A stretch of DNA of 64,000 bases from Saccharothrix syringae (GTDB lineage: Bacteria; Actinomycetota; Actinomycetes; Mycobacteriales; Pseudonocardiaceae). Where the stretch lies: positions 6,634,001-6,698,000 of the forward strand of contig NZ_CP034550.1 in assembly GCF_009498035.1 (NCBI RefSeq), given 5' to 3'. Below the pieces are notes generated by a model, which worked only from the letters and a program-made list of their open reading frames with translations, did no database searches and was not told where the DNA came from. The position numbers and the translations under genes were made by a program. Positions within the stretch are counted from its first letter, which is position 1. The number at the start of each line of letters is the position of its first letter. Below, piece by piece: positions 42,622-51,684 of the stretch.

Positions 42622-43681
42622 ATGAGCGCACCACGCCAGGTGGCCGTCGGGGTGGTGGCGACGAAGGGCTGCCCGAGCGGGTGATCGCGGCGATCGCCGA
42701 CGAGCTGCCCGACGCCTTCGCCGCCCGGGTGGGCGGGCAGGCGCGGTGGCGGGTGGAGCACGAGGTGGACCGGCTGCCACTGGACGAGGACGGTGACATC
42801 CCGATGCGCGCGCTGTCGCGGCAGCGCCGGCGGGACCGGGGCTGGGACCTGCTGGTCCTGGTCACCGACCTGCCCCGCCGCGCGGGCGGGGAACCCGTCG
42901 TCGCCGGGGTCGACGTCGAGCACGGGGTCGCGGTGATCTCACTGCCCGCGCTCGGTGCCGTCCTGGTGAGGCGTCGGGCACGGGCGCTGCTGGTCCACGT
43001 GGTACGGGAACCGGCGTCGCGGCGGCTCGGGATCGACGGGGACCACGACGGCCGGGGCGCGGCGGCGCGGTTGCGCGAAGCGCTGGCCCCCACGCGGCGA
43101 ACGCCCGGTGGACCCGGGTCGTCCACGACGCACCTCGCCCTGACCGGTCTGCGCGGCCGGCTGCGCCTGCCGGCCGGGATGGTGCGGGACAACCGTTCGT
43201 GGCGGCTCGTCCCGCACCTCGCGGGCGCCACCGCGGCCGCGGCCGGGACCGCCGCCCACGGCATCATCACCAGTTCGTTCTGGAAGCTCGCGGACGCGCT
43301 GCCCCCGCTGCGGCCGGCGGCGATCACGGTGCTCACCATCCTGGTCATGACGGTGTGGTTGACGGTCCACAACCACCTCTGGGACCGTCCTCCCGAGACA
43401 GTCGAGCGACGCAAAGCCGTGCTGTACGCTACTTCGCCCAGGCTCTGGGCCACCCGGTCGGCGCCGGCTCGTACTTGAAGCTGGTGTGGCTGTGCGGTTC
43501 GGTCGGCATCGTCGCCGGTGCGCTCGGGTCGAGCCTGGAGGACGAGGAGACCGTCCGCAACGCGACCTACGGCCGCCGCGAGCGGGAACGCCAGGAACGG
43601 AACCGGCGTCGGCGGGAACACCGCGAGTCCGCGGACGGGGACCGCGCCACGCGGAGCCCGTCCGGGGACGGGCACCGGTAG
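42622..43681 (+). pseudogene. Decayed actinobacterial two-domain membrane protein
   Basis: Fragments in three frames belong to a family often found beside stress genes in actinomycetes. Frame 1 from ATG 42622 gives MSAPRQVAVGVVA and stops at 42684. Frame 3 gives VIAAIADELPDAFAARVGG, GWDLLVLVTDLPRRAGG and GVAVISLPALGAVLVRRRAR, then SFWKLADALPPLR, a membrane helix and RRKAVLY, ending at 43478. Frame 2 resumes with LGHPVGAGSYLKLVWLCGSV and ALGSSLEDEETVRNATYG to 43681. The missing middle should be two or three transmembrane helices. At least two frameshifts and a deletion make it a probable pseudogene; a sequencing error would explain only the first. Confidence 0.65.
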
Positions 43682-43814
43682 TTCGCCGGCAGCGGAGCGG
43701 CGGGTCACCGCCTGGAGCGCCCCGAACAATCAGTAAGGGCCGATGAATCACCCCTTCGAGTCTTCTGCTGTAACGGTGAGTGCCAGTTCGGCCACCATCC
43801 CCTGTGGACTGCTG

Positions 43815-43838
43815 GTTTAAGCGGTTTTCCAAGGGTAT
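43815..43838 (+). promoter_or_regulatory. SigB-type (stress) promoter
   Basis: GTTT (43815-43818), 14 bases, GGGTAT (43833-43838): an exact match to both boxes of the actinobacterial SigB/SigF consensus. It lies 58 bases upstream of the start codon of the second zinc dehydrogenase (43896), which has a strong GAGGAGG ribosome-binding site. Confidence 0.65.
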
Positions 43839-43895
43839 CCGGCCCCGAAGGGGCCCGCCCGGATGGAGGTAGGCGCCTGCGACGAGGAGGTAGCG

Positions 43896-45050
43896 GTGAA
43901 GGCAGTGGTGTACGAAGGGCCGCGGCAGGTCAGCGTGAAGGACGTGCCGGACGCGCGGATCGAGCGGCCGACCGACGTGCTGGTGCGGATCACGTCGGCG
44001 AACATCTGCGGCTCGGACCTGCACATGTACGAGGGGCGGACCGACTTCGAGACCGGCCGCTGGTTCGGGCACGAGAACCTGGGTCAGGTGGTCGAGGTCG
44101 GCGCCGGGGTCGACAAGGTCCAGGTGGGCGACTGGGTCGTCCTGCCGTTCAACATCTCGTGCGGGCACTGCAAGAACTGCGAGCGCCAGCTGACGAACTA
44201 CTGCCTGACCGCCCAGCCCGAGCCGAAGATGGCGGGCGCCGCCTACGGCTTCGCCGACATGGGCCCGTGGGCCGGCGGGCAGGCCGAGCTGTTGCGCGTG
44301 CCCTGGGGCGACTTCAACTGCCTGCGGCTGGGCGAGGACGCCGAAGAGCGCCAGACCGACTACGTGATGCTCGCCGACATCTTCCCCACCGGCTACCACG
44401 CCACCGAGATGGCCGGCGTGCAGCCCGGCGACCAGACGGTCATCTACGGCGCGGGCCCGGTCGGGCTGATGGCCGCCCTCTCGGCGACCATCCGGGGGGC
44501 GAGCAAGGTGATGGTCGTCGACCGGCACGCCGACCGGCTGCGCCTGGCCGAGTCGATCGGCGCGATCGCCATCGACGACTCGAAGGTCGACCCGGTGCAG
44601 GCCGTGCTGGAGGAGACGATGGGGCTGGGCGCGGACAACGGCTGCGAGTGCGTCGGCTACCAGGCGCACGAGCCCGACGGCCGGGAGCAGGCCAACCTGA
44701 CGATGAACCGGCTGGTCGCCTCGGTGCGCTTCACCGGGAAGATCGGCAACGTCGGCGTCTTCGTGCCCCAGGACCCCGGGGGTAACGACGAGCTGGCCAA
44801 GCAGGGCAAGCTCGCCTTCGACTACGGCATGTTCTGGTTCAAGGGCCAGCACATCGGCAGCGGCCAGGCCCCGGTCAAGAAGTACAACCGGCAGCTGCGC
44901 GACCTGATCGCCGGGGGCAAGGCCGAACCGTCCTTCATCGTCAGCCACGAGCTGCCCCTCGACCGCGCGCCGGAGGCGTACGAGCACTTCGACAAGCGGG
45001 ACGACGGCTGGACGAAGGTCGTGCTGCACCCGGCCGGGGTGGGTGCCTGA
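43896..45050 (+). CDS. Glutathione-independent formaldehyde dehydrogenase-like zinc enzyme
   Basis: A 384-residue medium-chain zinc dehydrogenase. Ligands: Cys in SANICGSDLH, His-Glu in WFGHENLGQ, structural zinc in CGHCKNCERQLTNYC, NAD in YGAGPVGLMAALSA. The C-terminal NRLVASVRFTGKIGNVGVF and FDYGMFWFKGQHIGSGQAP are characteristic of the FdhA-type, glutathione-independent formaldehyde dehydrogenases. It is clearly related to the enzyme at 41311 but not a recent duplicate. GTG 43896 is preceded by GAGGAGG and a SigB-like promoter. A DJ-1-type gene follows at once. Probably detoxifies aldehydes in stationary phase or osmotic stress. Confidence 0.9.
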   Translation: MKAVVYEGPRQVSVKDVPDARIERPTDVLVRITSANICGSDLHMYEGRTDFETGRWFGHENLGQVVEVGAGVDKVQVGDWVVLPFNISCGHCKNCERQLTNYCLTAQPEPKMAGAAYGFADMGPWAGGQAELLRVPWGDFNCLRLGEDAEERQTDYVMLADIFPTGYHATEMAGVQPGDQTVIYGAGPVGLMAALSATIRGASKVMVVDRHADRLRLAESIGAIAIDDSKVDPVQAVLEETMGLGADNGCECVGYQAHEPDGREQANLTMNRLVASVRFTGKIGNVGVFVPQDPGGNDELAKQGKLAFDYGMFWFKGQHIGSGQAPVKKYNRQLRDLIAGGKAEPSFIVSHELPLDRAPEAYEHFDKRDDGWTKVVLHPAGVGA

Positions 45051-45051
45051 C

Positions 45052-45597
45052 GTGGCCGGGGAGCTGAACGGGCGCCGGGTCGCCATCCTCGCCGCCGACG
45101 GGGTGGAGCGGGTCGAGCTGGAGCAGCCGCGGCAGGCGCTGGACGACGCCGGTGCCCGCACCGTCGTGGTCTCCATCGCCGGCGGCGAGATCCAGGCGCG
45201 CGACCACGACCTCGAAGACGCCGGCACCTTCGCGGTGGACCGCCTGGTCGGCGAGGTGTCGGTCGACGACTACGAGGCGCTGCTCCTGCCGGGCGGGACG
45301 GTGAACCCGGACAAGCTGCGGATGGAACCCGCCGCGGTGCGGTTCGTCCGGGACTTCGTCCAGTCGGGCAAACCGGTCGCCTCGATCTGCCACGGCCCGT
45401 GGAACTTCGTCGAGGCCGACGTCGCGCGGGGACGCCGGCTGACCTCGTGGCCGAGCGTGCGCACCGACCTGCGCAACGCCGGGGCCGAGGTGGTCGACGA
45501 GCCGGTCGTCACCGACGGCAACATCACCACCAGCCGGTCGCCCGACGACCTGCCGGCCTTCTGCGAGCGCATCGTGCAGGAGTTCGCCAAAGCCTAG
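45052..45597 (+). CDS. DJ-1/PfpI family protein
   Basis: A 181-residue DJ-1/PfpI protein. The nucleophile Cys is in SICHGPWNF, the conserved Glu early in the chain is in DGVERVELEQP, and LLLPGGTVNPD is the typical loop. Members include general stress proteins (YraA/Gsp18 type), deglycases and glyoxalase III-like enzymes. Position 2 bases after a formaldehyde-dehydrogenase-like gene with a SigB promoter fits carbonyl-stress defence. GTG 45052 is preferred over GTG 45043, which would overlap the upstream gene. A perfect 20-bp hairpin terminates the unit. Confidence 0.88.
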   Translation: MAGELNGRRVAILAADGVERVELEQPRQALDDAGARTVVVSIAGGEIQARDHDLEDAGTFAVDRLVGEVSVDDYEALLLPGGTVNPDKLRMEPAAVRFVRDFVQSGKPVASICHGPWNFVEADVARGRRLTSWPSVRTDLRNAGAEVVDEPVVTDGNITTSRSPDDLPAFCERIVQEFAKA

Positions 45598-45682
45598 CCG
45601 CCACCGCCGCCGGTGTGACCTCGCCGAGCACGGACCACCTGCTGGTGCGGCGTCGCCGGCGAGTTGGTGGTGCGGTGGGGTT

Positions 45683-45729
45683 CCGGGGTGCCGGTCTTGG
45701 CGGCGATGGCGCCAAGACCGGCACCCCGG
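45683..45729. terminator. Bidirectional hairpin terminator
   Basis: Perfect 20-bp stem (45683-45702 with 45710-45729) and 7-base loop, between the convergent DJ-1 gene (ends 45597) and urea-transporter gene urtE (stop at 45744). No U-tract follows, as usual for high-GC actinomycetes. It is 14 bases from the urtE stop and so can serve both directions. Confidence 0.85.
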
Positions 45730-45743
45730 GGCCGCGGAGGGCA

Positions 45744-46439
45744 CTAGACCGCCAGCATCCGTCGAACCTCCTCGTCACGCAGGTCGTCCGCCGTGCCGGC
45801 GTGGACGACCTCCCCCGCCTCCAGCACCACGAAGCCGTCCGCCAGCCGCACCGCGAAGTCCAGGTACTGCTCGACCAGCAGCACGGTCAACCCGACCTCC
45901 CGGTGCAACCGCGCCACCGCGGCCTCGATCTCGTCGATCACGCTGGGCTGCACGCCCTCGGTCGGTTCGTCGAGCAGCAGCAGCCGGGGCCGGGTGAGCA
46001 GCGCCCGCGCGATGGCCAACTGCTGCCGCTGCCCGCCGGAGAGGAACCCGGCCGGCCGCCGGAGCAGGCCGCGCAACGCCGGGAACACGTCCAGCGCCTC
46101 GCCCACCGCCGCCGCGTCCCGCCGCCGGGCGGCCTCCAGCGTCACCTGGAGGTTCTCCCGCACGGTCAGCCGCGGGAAGGACACGTGCCCCTGCGGCACG
46201 TACGCCATGCCCGCCCGCACCCTCCGGTGCGTCGGCACGCGGGTGACGTCCCGCCCGTCGAACGAGATCCGCCCCGCGGTGGGCCGCAACGCGCCCATGA
46301 TCGTCCTGAGCAGCGTGGTCTTGCCGACCCCGTTGCGCCCCATCACGCACACCAGCGACCCGGCGGGCACCTCCAGGTCCACCCCGGACAGCGCCCGCGC
46401 CCGCCCGTAGGCGACGTCCACACCGGACACCGACAGCAT
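45744..46439 (-). CDS. urtE: Urea ABC transporter ATP-binding protein UrtE
   Basis: A 231-residue LivF-like ATPase. Walker A is GRNGVGKTT, signature LSGGQRQQ, Walker B LLLLDEPTEGVQP, and the His-loop equivalent is LLVEQYLDF. The TEGVQPSVI segment is typical of UrtE. It energises branched-chain-type import of urea together with UrtD. ATG 46439 shares one base with the urtD stop (TGATG). The five genes urtA to urtE run without gaps. Cytoplasmic face of the membrane. Confidence 0.92.
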   Translation of the reverse strand: MLSVSGVDVAYGRARALSGVDLEVPAGSLVCVMGRNGVGKTTLLRTIMGALRPTAGRISFDGRDVTRVPTHRRVRAGMAYVPQGHVSFPRLTVRENLQVTLEAARRRDAAAVGEALDVFPALRGLLRRPAGFLSGGQRQQLAIARALLTRPRLLLLDEPTEGVQPSVIDEIEAAVARLHREVGLTVLLVEQYLDFAVRLADGFVVLEAGEVVHAGTADDLRDEEVRRMLAV

Positions 46440-47188
46440 CACCCCACCGCCCTCCCCCCGGCCCGCCCCAGGTACACCTCGCGCACCTCGGGGTCCGCCT
46501 GCACCTCGGCCACCGACCCCTCGCGCAGCACGCGCCCCTGGTGCAGCACGGTCACCTTGCGCGCGTACCGGCGCAGGAACTCCATGTCGTGCTCGACCAC
46601 GACCACGGTGCGCGCGGCCGCGACCCGGTGCAGCAGCTCGCCCGTCCGCTCGCGCTCGGCGCGGCTCATGCCCGCGACCGGCTCGTCGAGCAGCAGCAGC
46701 CGGGGCCGCTGCACCAGCAGCATCCCGATCTCCAGCCACCGCCGCTGCCCGTGCGGGAGGACCCCGGCGGGCCGGTCGGCCAGCGCGGTCAGCCCGGTCT
46801 CCGCCAGCGCCGCCGCCACCTCGTCGGACACCCCGCGCCGCCGCCGCAGCAGCGACCGCAGCGGCATCCGGAAGCAGGCCGCGAGGTCCAGGTTCTCCAC
46901 CACGGTCAGCTCCTCGAACACCGTGGCCGTCTGGAACGTCCGGCCGACGCCCAGCCGCACGACCTCGTGCTCCCGCTTGCCGACCAGCTCCCGCCCGGCG
47001 AACCGGACGCTGCCCGCGACCGGTCTGGTCAGCCCGGTGACCACGTCGACGAGCGTGGTCTTGCCCGCGCCGTTGGGGCCGATGAGGAACCGCAGCTCGC
47101 CCTCCTCGACGGTGAGGTCCAGCCCGTCGACCGCGGCGAACCCGTCGAACACCACGCGCAGCCCGCGCACCTCCAGCAACACCGTCAC
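46439..47188 (-). CDS. urtD: Urea ABC transporter ATP-binding protein UrtD
   Basis: A 249-residue LivG-like ATPase. Walker A GPNGAGKTT, the VGRTFQTATVFEELTVVENL Q-loop region, Walker B LLLLDEPVAGMSRAE, and His switch VEHDMEFLRR. AGMS rather than AGLN is the usual UrtD form. GTG 47188 overlaps the urtC stop by 4 bases. The ABC signature is replaced by VLPHGQRRWLEIG, as is normal for this subfamily. Confidence 0.92.
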   Translation of the reverse strand: MTVLLEVRGLRVVFDGFAAVDGLDLTVEEGELRFLIGPNGAGKTTLVDVVTGLTRPVAGSVRFAGRELVGKREHEVVRLGVGRTFQTATVFEELTVVENLDLAACFRMPLRSLLRRRRGVSDEVAAALAETGLTALADRPAGVLPHGQRRWLEIGMLLVQRPRLLLLDEPVAGMSRAERERTGELLHRVAAARTVVVVEHDMEFLRRYARKVTVLHQGRVLREGSVAEVQADPEVREVYLGRAGGRAVG

Positions 47189-48258
47189 ACCGGCACCTCC
47201 TCGCGGGACCGCGAGCCGCCGGAGCGCGACCCGGGCCGCGGCAGCCGGTTCCGCACCGCCTCCGCGATCCCGGCCAGCCCCCGGGGCGCGAACACCAGCA
47301 CCAGCACGAACAGCCCGCCCTGCAGGTACAGCCAGCCCTCGGCGAAGTCCTCGCTGAACACCGTCTTGGCGTAGTTGACCGCGATGGCCCCGGCGACCGC
47401 GCCCGCCACCGAGAACCGCCCGCCGACCGCCACCCCGACCAGCAGCTCCAGCGACGGCACGATGCCCAGCAGGGCCGGGGAGATGATCCCCACCACCGGC
47501 ACGAACAACGCGCCCGCGATCCCGGCCAGCACCGCCGAGGCGGTGAAGGTGAGCGTCTTGACCAACGCCGGGTCGTAGCCCAGGAACCGCACCCGGTCCT
47601 CGCCGTCGCGCACGGCCACCAGCAGCCGCCCGAACCGGCTGCGCACCAGCAGCCCGGCTCCGACGAACACCGCGACCAGCACGGCGGCGGTGATCGCGTA
47701 GACCGCGCGCTGCCCGTTCGGGTCGGTCAGGTCCAGCGCGAAGAACCCGCCGAAGTTCGTCATGCCGTTGGTGCCGCCGGTCAGGCCCTGCTGCCCGACC
47801 AGGAGGATCACGAACGCCGCGGCCAGCGCCTGGGACAGGATCGCGAAGTACGCGCCGCGCACCCGCTGCCGGAACACCAGCAGCCCCAGCAGGAACGCCA
47901 CCAGCCCCGGCAGCAGCACCACGGCCGCCAGCGCGAACACCGGGTTGGCGAAGGGCCGCCACAGGGCGGGCAGCTCCTCCACCCCGCTCCACACCATGAA
48001 GTCGGGCAGCCCGCCGGCGCCCGCCTCCCGCAGCTTCAGGTGCATGGCCATGGCGTAGCCGCCGAGGCCGAAGAACACGCCCTGGCCCAGGACCAGCATC
48101 CCGCCCCGGCCCCACGCCAGCGCGATGCCCACCGCGACGATGGCGAAGCACAGGTACTTCGCCAGCAGGCCGAGCCGGAACGGCGACAGCGCGAACGGCG
48201 CCAGCACCAGCAGCGCCAGGCACACCCACAGCGACACCCGCCCGAGAGACGTCCTCAC
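47185..48258 (-). CDS. urtC: Urea ABC transporter permease UrtC
   Basis: A 357-residue LivM-like permease with 8-10 predicted transmembrane helices. Family segments are AWGRGGMLVLGQGVFFGLGG near residue 50, QQGLTGGTNGMTNF near 185, AVRDGEDRVRFLGYD, and IVPSLELLVGVAVGGRFSVA. The GGTNGMT loop is characteristic of UrtC. GTG 48258 overlaps the urtB stop (GTGA). Together with UrtB it forms the membrane channel. Confidence 0.92.
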   Translation of the reverse strand: MRTSLGRVSLWVCLALLVLAPFALSPFRLGLLAKYLCFAIVAVGIALAWGRGGMLVLGQGVFFGLGGYAMAMHLKLREAGAGGLPDFMVWSGVEELPALWRPFANPVFALAAVVLLPGLVAFLLGLLVFRQRVRGAYFAILSQALAAAFVILLVGQQGLTGGTNGMTNFGGFFALDLTDPNGQRAVYAITAAVLVAVFVGAGLLVRSRFGRLLVAVRDGEDRVRFLGYDPALVKTLTFTASAVLAGIAGALFVPVVGIISPALLGIVPSLELLVGVAVGGRFSVAGAVAGAIAVNYAKTVFSEDFAEGWLYLQGGLFVLVLVFAPRGLAGIAEAVRNRLPRPGSRSGGSRSREEVPV

Positions 48259-49130
48259 ACCAAGGTCCTTCCCCGAAGCGCGAACATGCCCTGCGGCCGA
48301 ACCTGGAGGAACGCGACGACCGCCACGAGCACCAGCACCTTGGCCAGGCTCGCGTCGGTCCAGAACTCCAGGTAGCCGTTGAGGAACCCGAGCGCGAGGG
48401 CGGCGAGCACCGCGCCGCGCAGCTGCCCCAGCCCACCGGCGACCACGACCAGGAACGCGTCGACGATGTAGGTGGTGCCCAGGTTCGGGCCGACCGGGCC
48501 GACGAGCGTCAGCGCGACACCCGCCACCCCGGCCAGCCCCGAGCCGAGCAGGAAGGTGAACCGGTCGACCCGGCCGGTGGCGATGCCGCTGCACTCGGCC
48601 AGCTCCCGGTCCTGCACCACCGCCCGCATCCGCCTGCCCTGCGGCAGCCGGGTCAGGTAGAACCACACGCCGACCACGCACAGCGCGGCCAGGCCGATGG
48701 TGAACAGGCGGTTGTGCGGCAGCCGGACGCCGAGCACGTCCAGTCCGCCGGTCAGCCAGGCGGGCGCGGTCACCTGGACGTTCGGCGCGCCGAAGACGTC
48801 CCGTGCGAGCTGCTGGAGCACCAGGCTCACGCCCCAGGTCAGCAGCAGCGTGTCCAGCGGCCGCCCGTAGAACCGCCGGATCAGCGACCACTCCAGCAGC
48901 AGCCCCATCAGCCCGGCCACGGCGAACGCCGCGGGCAGCGCGAGCAGGAACGACTGGCCGGTCACGCCCTGGAGCAGGTACGCCGTGTATGCGCCCGCCA
49001 TGATGAACTCGCCGTGCGCCATGTTGATCACGCCCATCTGGCCGAACGTGAACGTCAGGCCGAGCGCGATGAGCAGGAGCACCGCGGCGATGCCCAGCCC
49101 GATGGGCAGCTGGTTGGCCAGTGCCGCCAC
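48255..49130 (-). CDS. urtB: Urea ABC transporter permease UrtB
   Basis: A 291-residue LivH-like permease with about eight transmembrane helices. Markers are GLTFTFGQMGVINMAHGEFI near residue 24, YGRPLDTLLLTWGVSLVLQQ, and AFLVVVAGGLGQLRGAVLA. GTG 49130 is 9 bases after the urtA stop. UrtB homologues in other phyla sometimes carry a long N-terminal extension; this one does not. Confidence 0.92.
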   Translation of the reverse strand: MAALANQLPIGLGIAAVLLLIALGLTFTFGQMGVINMAHGEFIMAGAYTAYLLQGVTGQSFLLALPAAFAVAGLMGLLLEWSLIRRFYGRPLDTLLLTWGVSLVLQQLARDVFGAPNVQVTAPAWLTGGLDVLGVRLPHNRLFTIGLAALCVVGVWFYLTRLPQGRRMRAVVQDRELAECSGIATGRVDRFTFLLGSGLAGVAGVALTLVGPVGPNLGTTYIVDAFLVVVAGGLGQLRGAVLAALALGFLNGYLEFWTDASLAKVLVLVAVVAFLQVRPQGMFALRGRTLV

Positions 49131-49139
49131 GTCGCCCCC

Positions 49140-50360
49140 TCAGCCGCTCAGGCCGGTCGCCCAGTCGTAGCCCTTGAGGTAGGGGTCCGGCTTGATGGGC
49201 CCGTCCGAGGCCCAGACCTGCTCGATCTGGCCGTCCGGCCGCACCCGGCCGATGCGCGCGGTCTTGGCCACGTGCTGGTTCTCGCCGTCGATGGCGGTGG
49301 GGCCCTCGGGCGCCTCGATGGTGATGCCGCCCGCGGCCCTGCGCACCGCCTCCACCTCGGTGGTGCCGGCCTTGGCGACCGCCTCGGCCCACAGGTGGAC
49401 GGCGTTGTAGCCGGCCTCCATCGGGTCGGAGGTCACCTTGTCGGCGCCGTACTTGGCCTTGAACGCCTTGACGAACGCCTCGTTCGCCGGGGTCGCGGTG
49501 GTCTGGTAGTAGTTCCACGCCACCAGGTGCCCGGCGACGTTCTCCGGGCCGATGCCCCGGACCTCCTCCTCGGCCACGCTGACCGACACCACGGGCGTGC
49601 TCCCGGGGGTGATGCCGGAGGCGCGCAACTGCTTGAAGAACGCCACGTTGCTGTCGCCGTTGAGGGTGTTGAACACCGCGTCGGGCCGCGCGTCGGCGAT
49701 CTTGTTGACCAGCGTGCTGTACTCCGTGTGGCCGAGCGGCGTGTACTCCTCGCCCAGCACCTCGATGCCCTTGGCGGCCGCGTACGCCTTGATGACCTTG
49801 TTGGCGGTGCGGGGGAACACGTAGTCGCTGCCCACCAGGAACAGGCGCCGCTCGCCCTGGGAGGCCAGGTAGTCCAGGGCGGGCACGATCTGCTGGTTGG
49901 TCGTCGCGCCGGTGTAGAAGATGTAGGGCGAGCTCTCCAGGCCCTCGTACTGGACGGGGTACCACAGCAGCGCCTTGTTGCGCTCGAACACCGGCAGCAT
50001 CGCCTTGCGGCTGGCGGAGGTCCAGCCGCCGAACACCGCGGCCACGCGGTCCTGCGAGATCAGCTTCTGCGCCTTCTCCGCGAACGTCGGCCAGTCGGAC
50101 GCGCCGTCCTCGGTGACCGGCACCAGCTTCTTGCCGAGCACGCCGCCCCGGGCGTTGATCTCCTCGACGGCGAGCAGCTCCGCGTCGCGCACGGTGACCT
50201 CGCTGATCGCCATGGTGCCGCTGAGCGAGTGCAGGACGCCGATCCTGATCTCGTCGCCGGACGCCCCGGCGCCGGCGCCCGGCTCGTCGACGCACGCCGT
50301 CGCCAGCAGGACCGGGAAGAGGAGGGCTAACAGGCCACGACGGGAGTTCCAGGTGCGCAC
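49140..50360 (-). CDS. urtA: Urea-binding lipoprotein UrtA
   Basis: A 406-residue type 1 periplasmic-binding protein. The lipobox LLATAC makes Cys23 the lipidated residue, so it sits on the outer face of the membrane. [73 protein letters not shown] and [13 protein letters not shown] are hallmark UrtA segments. GTG 50360 is preceded by AAGGAG. Such operons are usually controlled by nitrogen (GlnR); I could not identify a clear GlnR box in the 190-base leader. No urease gene lies in the window. Confidence 0.94.
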   Translation of the reverse strand: MRTWNSRRGLLALLFPVLLATACVDEPGAGAGASGDEIRIGVLHSLSGTMAISEVTVRDAELLAVEEINARGGVLGKKLVPVTEDGASDWPTFAEKAQKLISQDRVAAVFGGWTSASRKAMLPVFERNKALLWYPVQYEGLESSPYIFYTGATTNQQIVPALDYLASQGERRLFLVGSDYVFPRTANKVIKAYAAAKGIEVLGEEYTPLGHTEYSTLVNKIADARPDAVFNTLNGDSNVAFFKQLRASGITPGSTPVVSVSVAEEEVRGIGPENVAGHLVAWNYYQTTATPANEAFVKAFKAKYGADKVTSDPMEAGYNAVHLWAEAVAKAGTTEVEAVRRAAGGITIEAPEGPTAIDGENQHVAKTARIGRVRPDGQIEQVWASDGPIKPDPYLKGYDWATGLSG

Positions 50361-50552
50361 CGGTGGCTCCTTCCGACTGGTGGAACCAGCGAAGCTATGA
50401 ACCGCATGTTGCGTGCCGCGCGCCCTGGGTTACGTTCGCGTGGCCAAGTCCTCACCGCCGCCAGCCGTGACCGACTCGTTGTGACACAGGGGCTGTTGGC
50501 CTCTTTCCCGGTGACGCGGACTGTGGCAGAGCCCTCCGGGCGTGCCGACCCG

Positions 50553-51560
50553 TTACCCGGGGACGGCCTCGATCAGGGAGAACACGCCCGCGGTGCGGAC
50601 GACCCGGGTCAGGCGGAGGCCGGCGCGGTCGAACAGGTCGCGGAACTGCGGTTCGGTGCGTTCCCGCCCCGGCAGCAGCGTCAGCATGGACATGTCGAGC
50701 AGCTTGCTGAAGTCCGGCTCGTTGCCCGGCGGGATGACCGCGTCGACGACCAGCACCCGGCCACCGGGCCGCAGGGCGCGGCGGCAGTTGCCCAGGATGC
50801 GCGCGCACTGCTCGTCGTCCCAGTCGTGCAGGACGTTCTTGAGCACGAGGAGGTCACCCGGGGGCACCGAGTCGAAGAAGTCCCCGGCGACCACCTCCCA
50901 GCGGTCGTCCCCGCCCAGCTGCCCGAGCAGGTGGCCGGCCACCACCGCGTCCTGGTCGAGCAGCACGCCGCGCAGGCCCGGGTGGGCGCGGAGCACCGAC
51001 AGCAGCAGCGCGCCGTGGCCGCCGCCGACGTCCACCACCACGCCCGAGCCGGGGAAGTCGTAGACCGCCAGGATGGCGTCGCCCTCGGCGGTGGAGATGT
51101 CGACCATGGCCTGGTTGAACTCGTCGCCGGCCTCCGGGTTCTCGGCGAGGTACTCGAAGAGCGGCCGCCCGAACCGGTGCTCGAAGGCGGTGCCACCGTC
51201 GCGGAGGGCCGCGGCGAGGCCGGTCGCGGGCAGCAGGCACAGGTCCGAGGTCATCCCGAGCACCGCCGTCCTGACCGTCCGGGGCGCGTCGGCGCGCAGC
51301 ACGTCGCCGGCCGGGGTCAGGTGGAACCTGCCGTCCTCGTCCTCCCGGAAGACCCCGCGACCGGCCAGGAACCTCAGCAGCCGGTGCAGGGACGGGCCGT
51401 GCGCGCCGATCTCCCCGGCCAGGTCGGCGGCATCGCGCGGCCCGTCCGCCAGGTGCTCGGCGACGTCGAGCAGCACCGCCGCGCGCAGGGCGGCCGAGTA
51501 CAGGTGGGCCATGGCGTCGGACAGGACCTGCCGCACCGGGTCCTCGGACGAACTCGTCAT
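50553..51560 (-). CDS. Acetylserotonin-type O-methyltransferase
   Basis: A 335-residue plant-like/antibiotic-type O-methyltransferase. A dimerisation domain (1-100, with helix-turn-helix LHRLLRFLAGRGVF) precedes the SAM domain: DVGGGHGALLLSVLRAHP (motif I), AGDFFDSVPPGDLLVLKNVLHD and the catalytic-His region LHDWDDEQC. Such enzymes methylate phenolic or enolic hydroxyls in secondary metabolism. ATG 51560 follows GGGAGGGG. There is no adjacent biosynthetic core gene, so it may be a stand-alone tailoring or detoxifying enzyme. It appears monocistronic. Confidence 0.9.
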   Translation of the reverse strand: MTSSSEDPVRQVLSDAMAHLYSAALRAAVLLDVAEHLADGPRDAADLAGEIGAHGPSLHRLLRFLAGRGVFREDEDGRFHLTPAGDVLRADAPRTVRTAVLGMTSDLCLLPATGLAAALRDGGTAFEHRFGRPLFEYLAENPEAGDEFNQAMVDISTAEGDAILAVYDFPGSGVVVDVGGGHGALLLSVLRAHPGLRGVLLDQDAVVAGHLLGQLGGDDRWEVVAGDFFDSVPPGDLLVLKNVLHDWDDEQCARILGNCRRALRPGGRVLVVDAVIPPGNEPDFSKLLDMSMLTLLPGRERTEPQFRDLFDRAGLRLTRVVRTAGVFSLIEAVPG

Positions 51561-51684
51561 GCCCCTCCCGTCGTCGGGGCCCGTCGGATACCGGTGGGCG
51601 GAGGAGAACGGTGCGCGCCACCGGAGGGACCCCCGCCCGGTCGAGCGCGGCGCCGGCGGTCGTTTTCCCTCGCCACTGCTCCCC

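Noticed and set aside
50400..50540. GlnR-type boxes upstream of urtA
   Set aside because: GTTAC and GTGAC half-sites exist but none has a correctly spaced partner; too weak to call.
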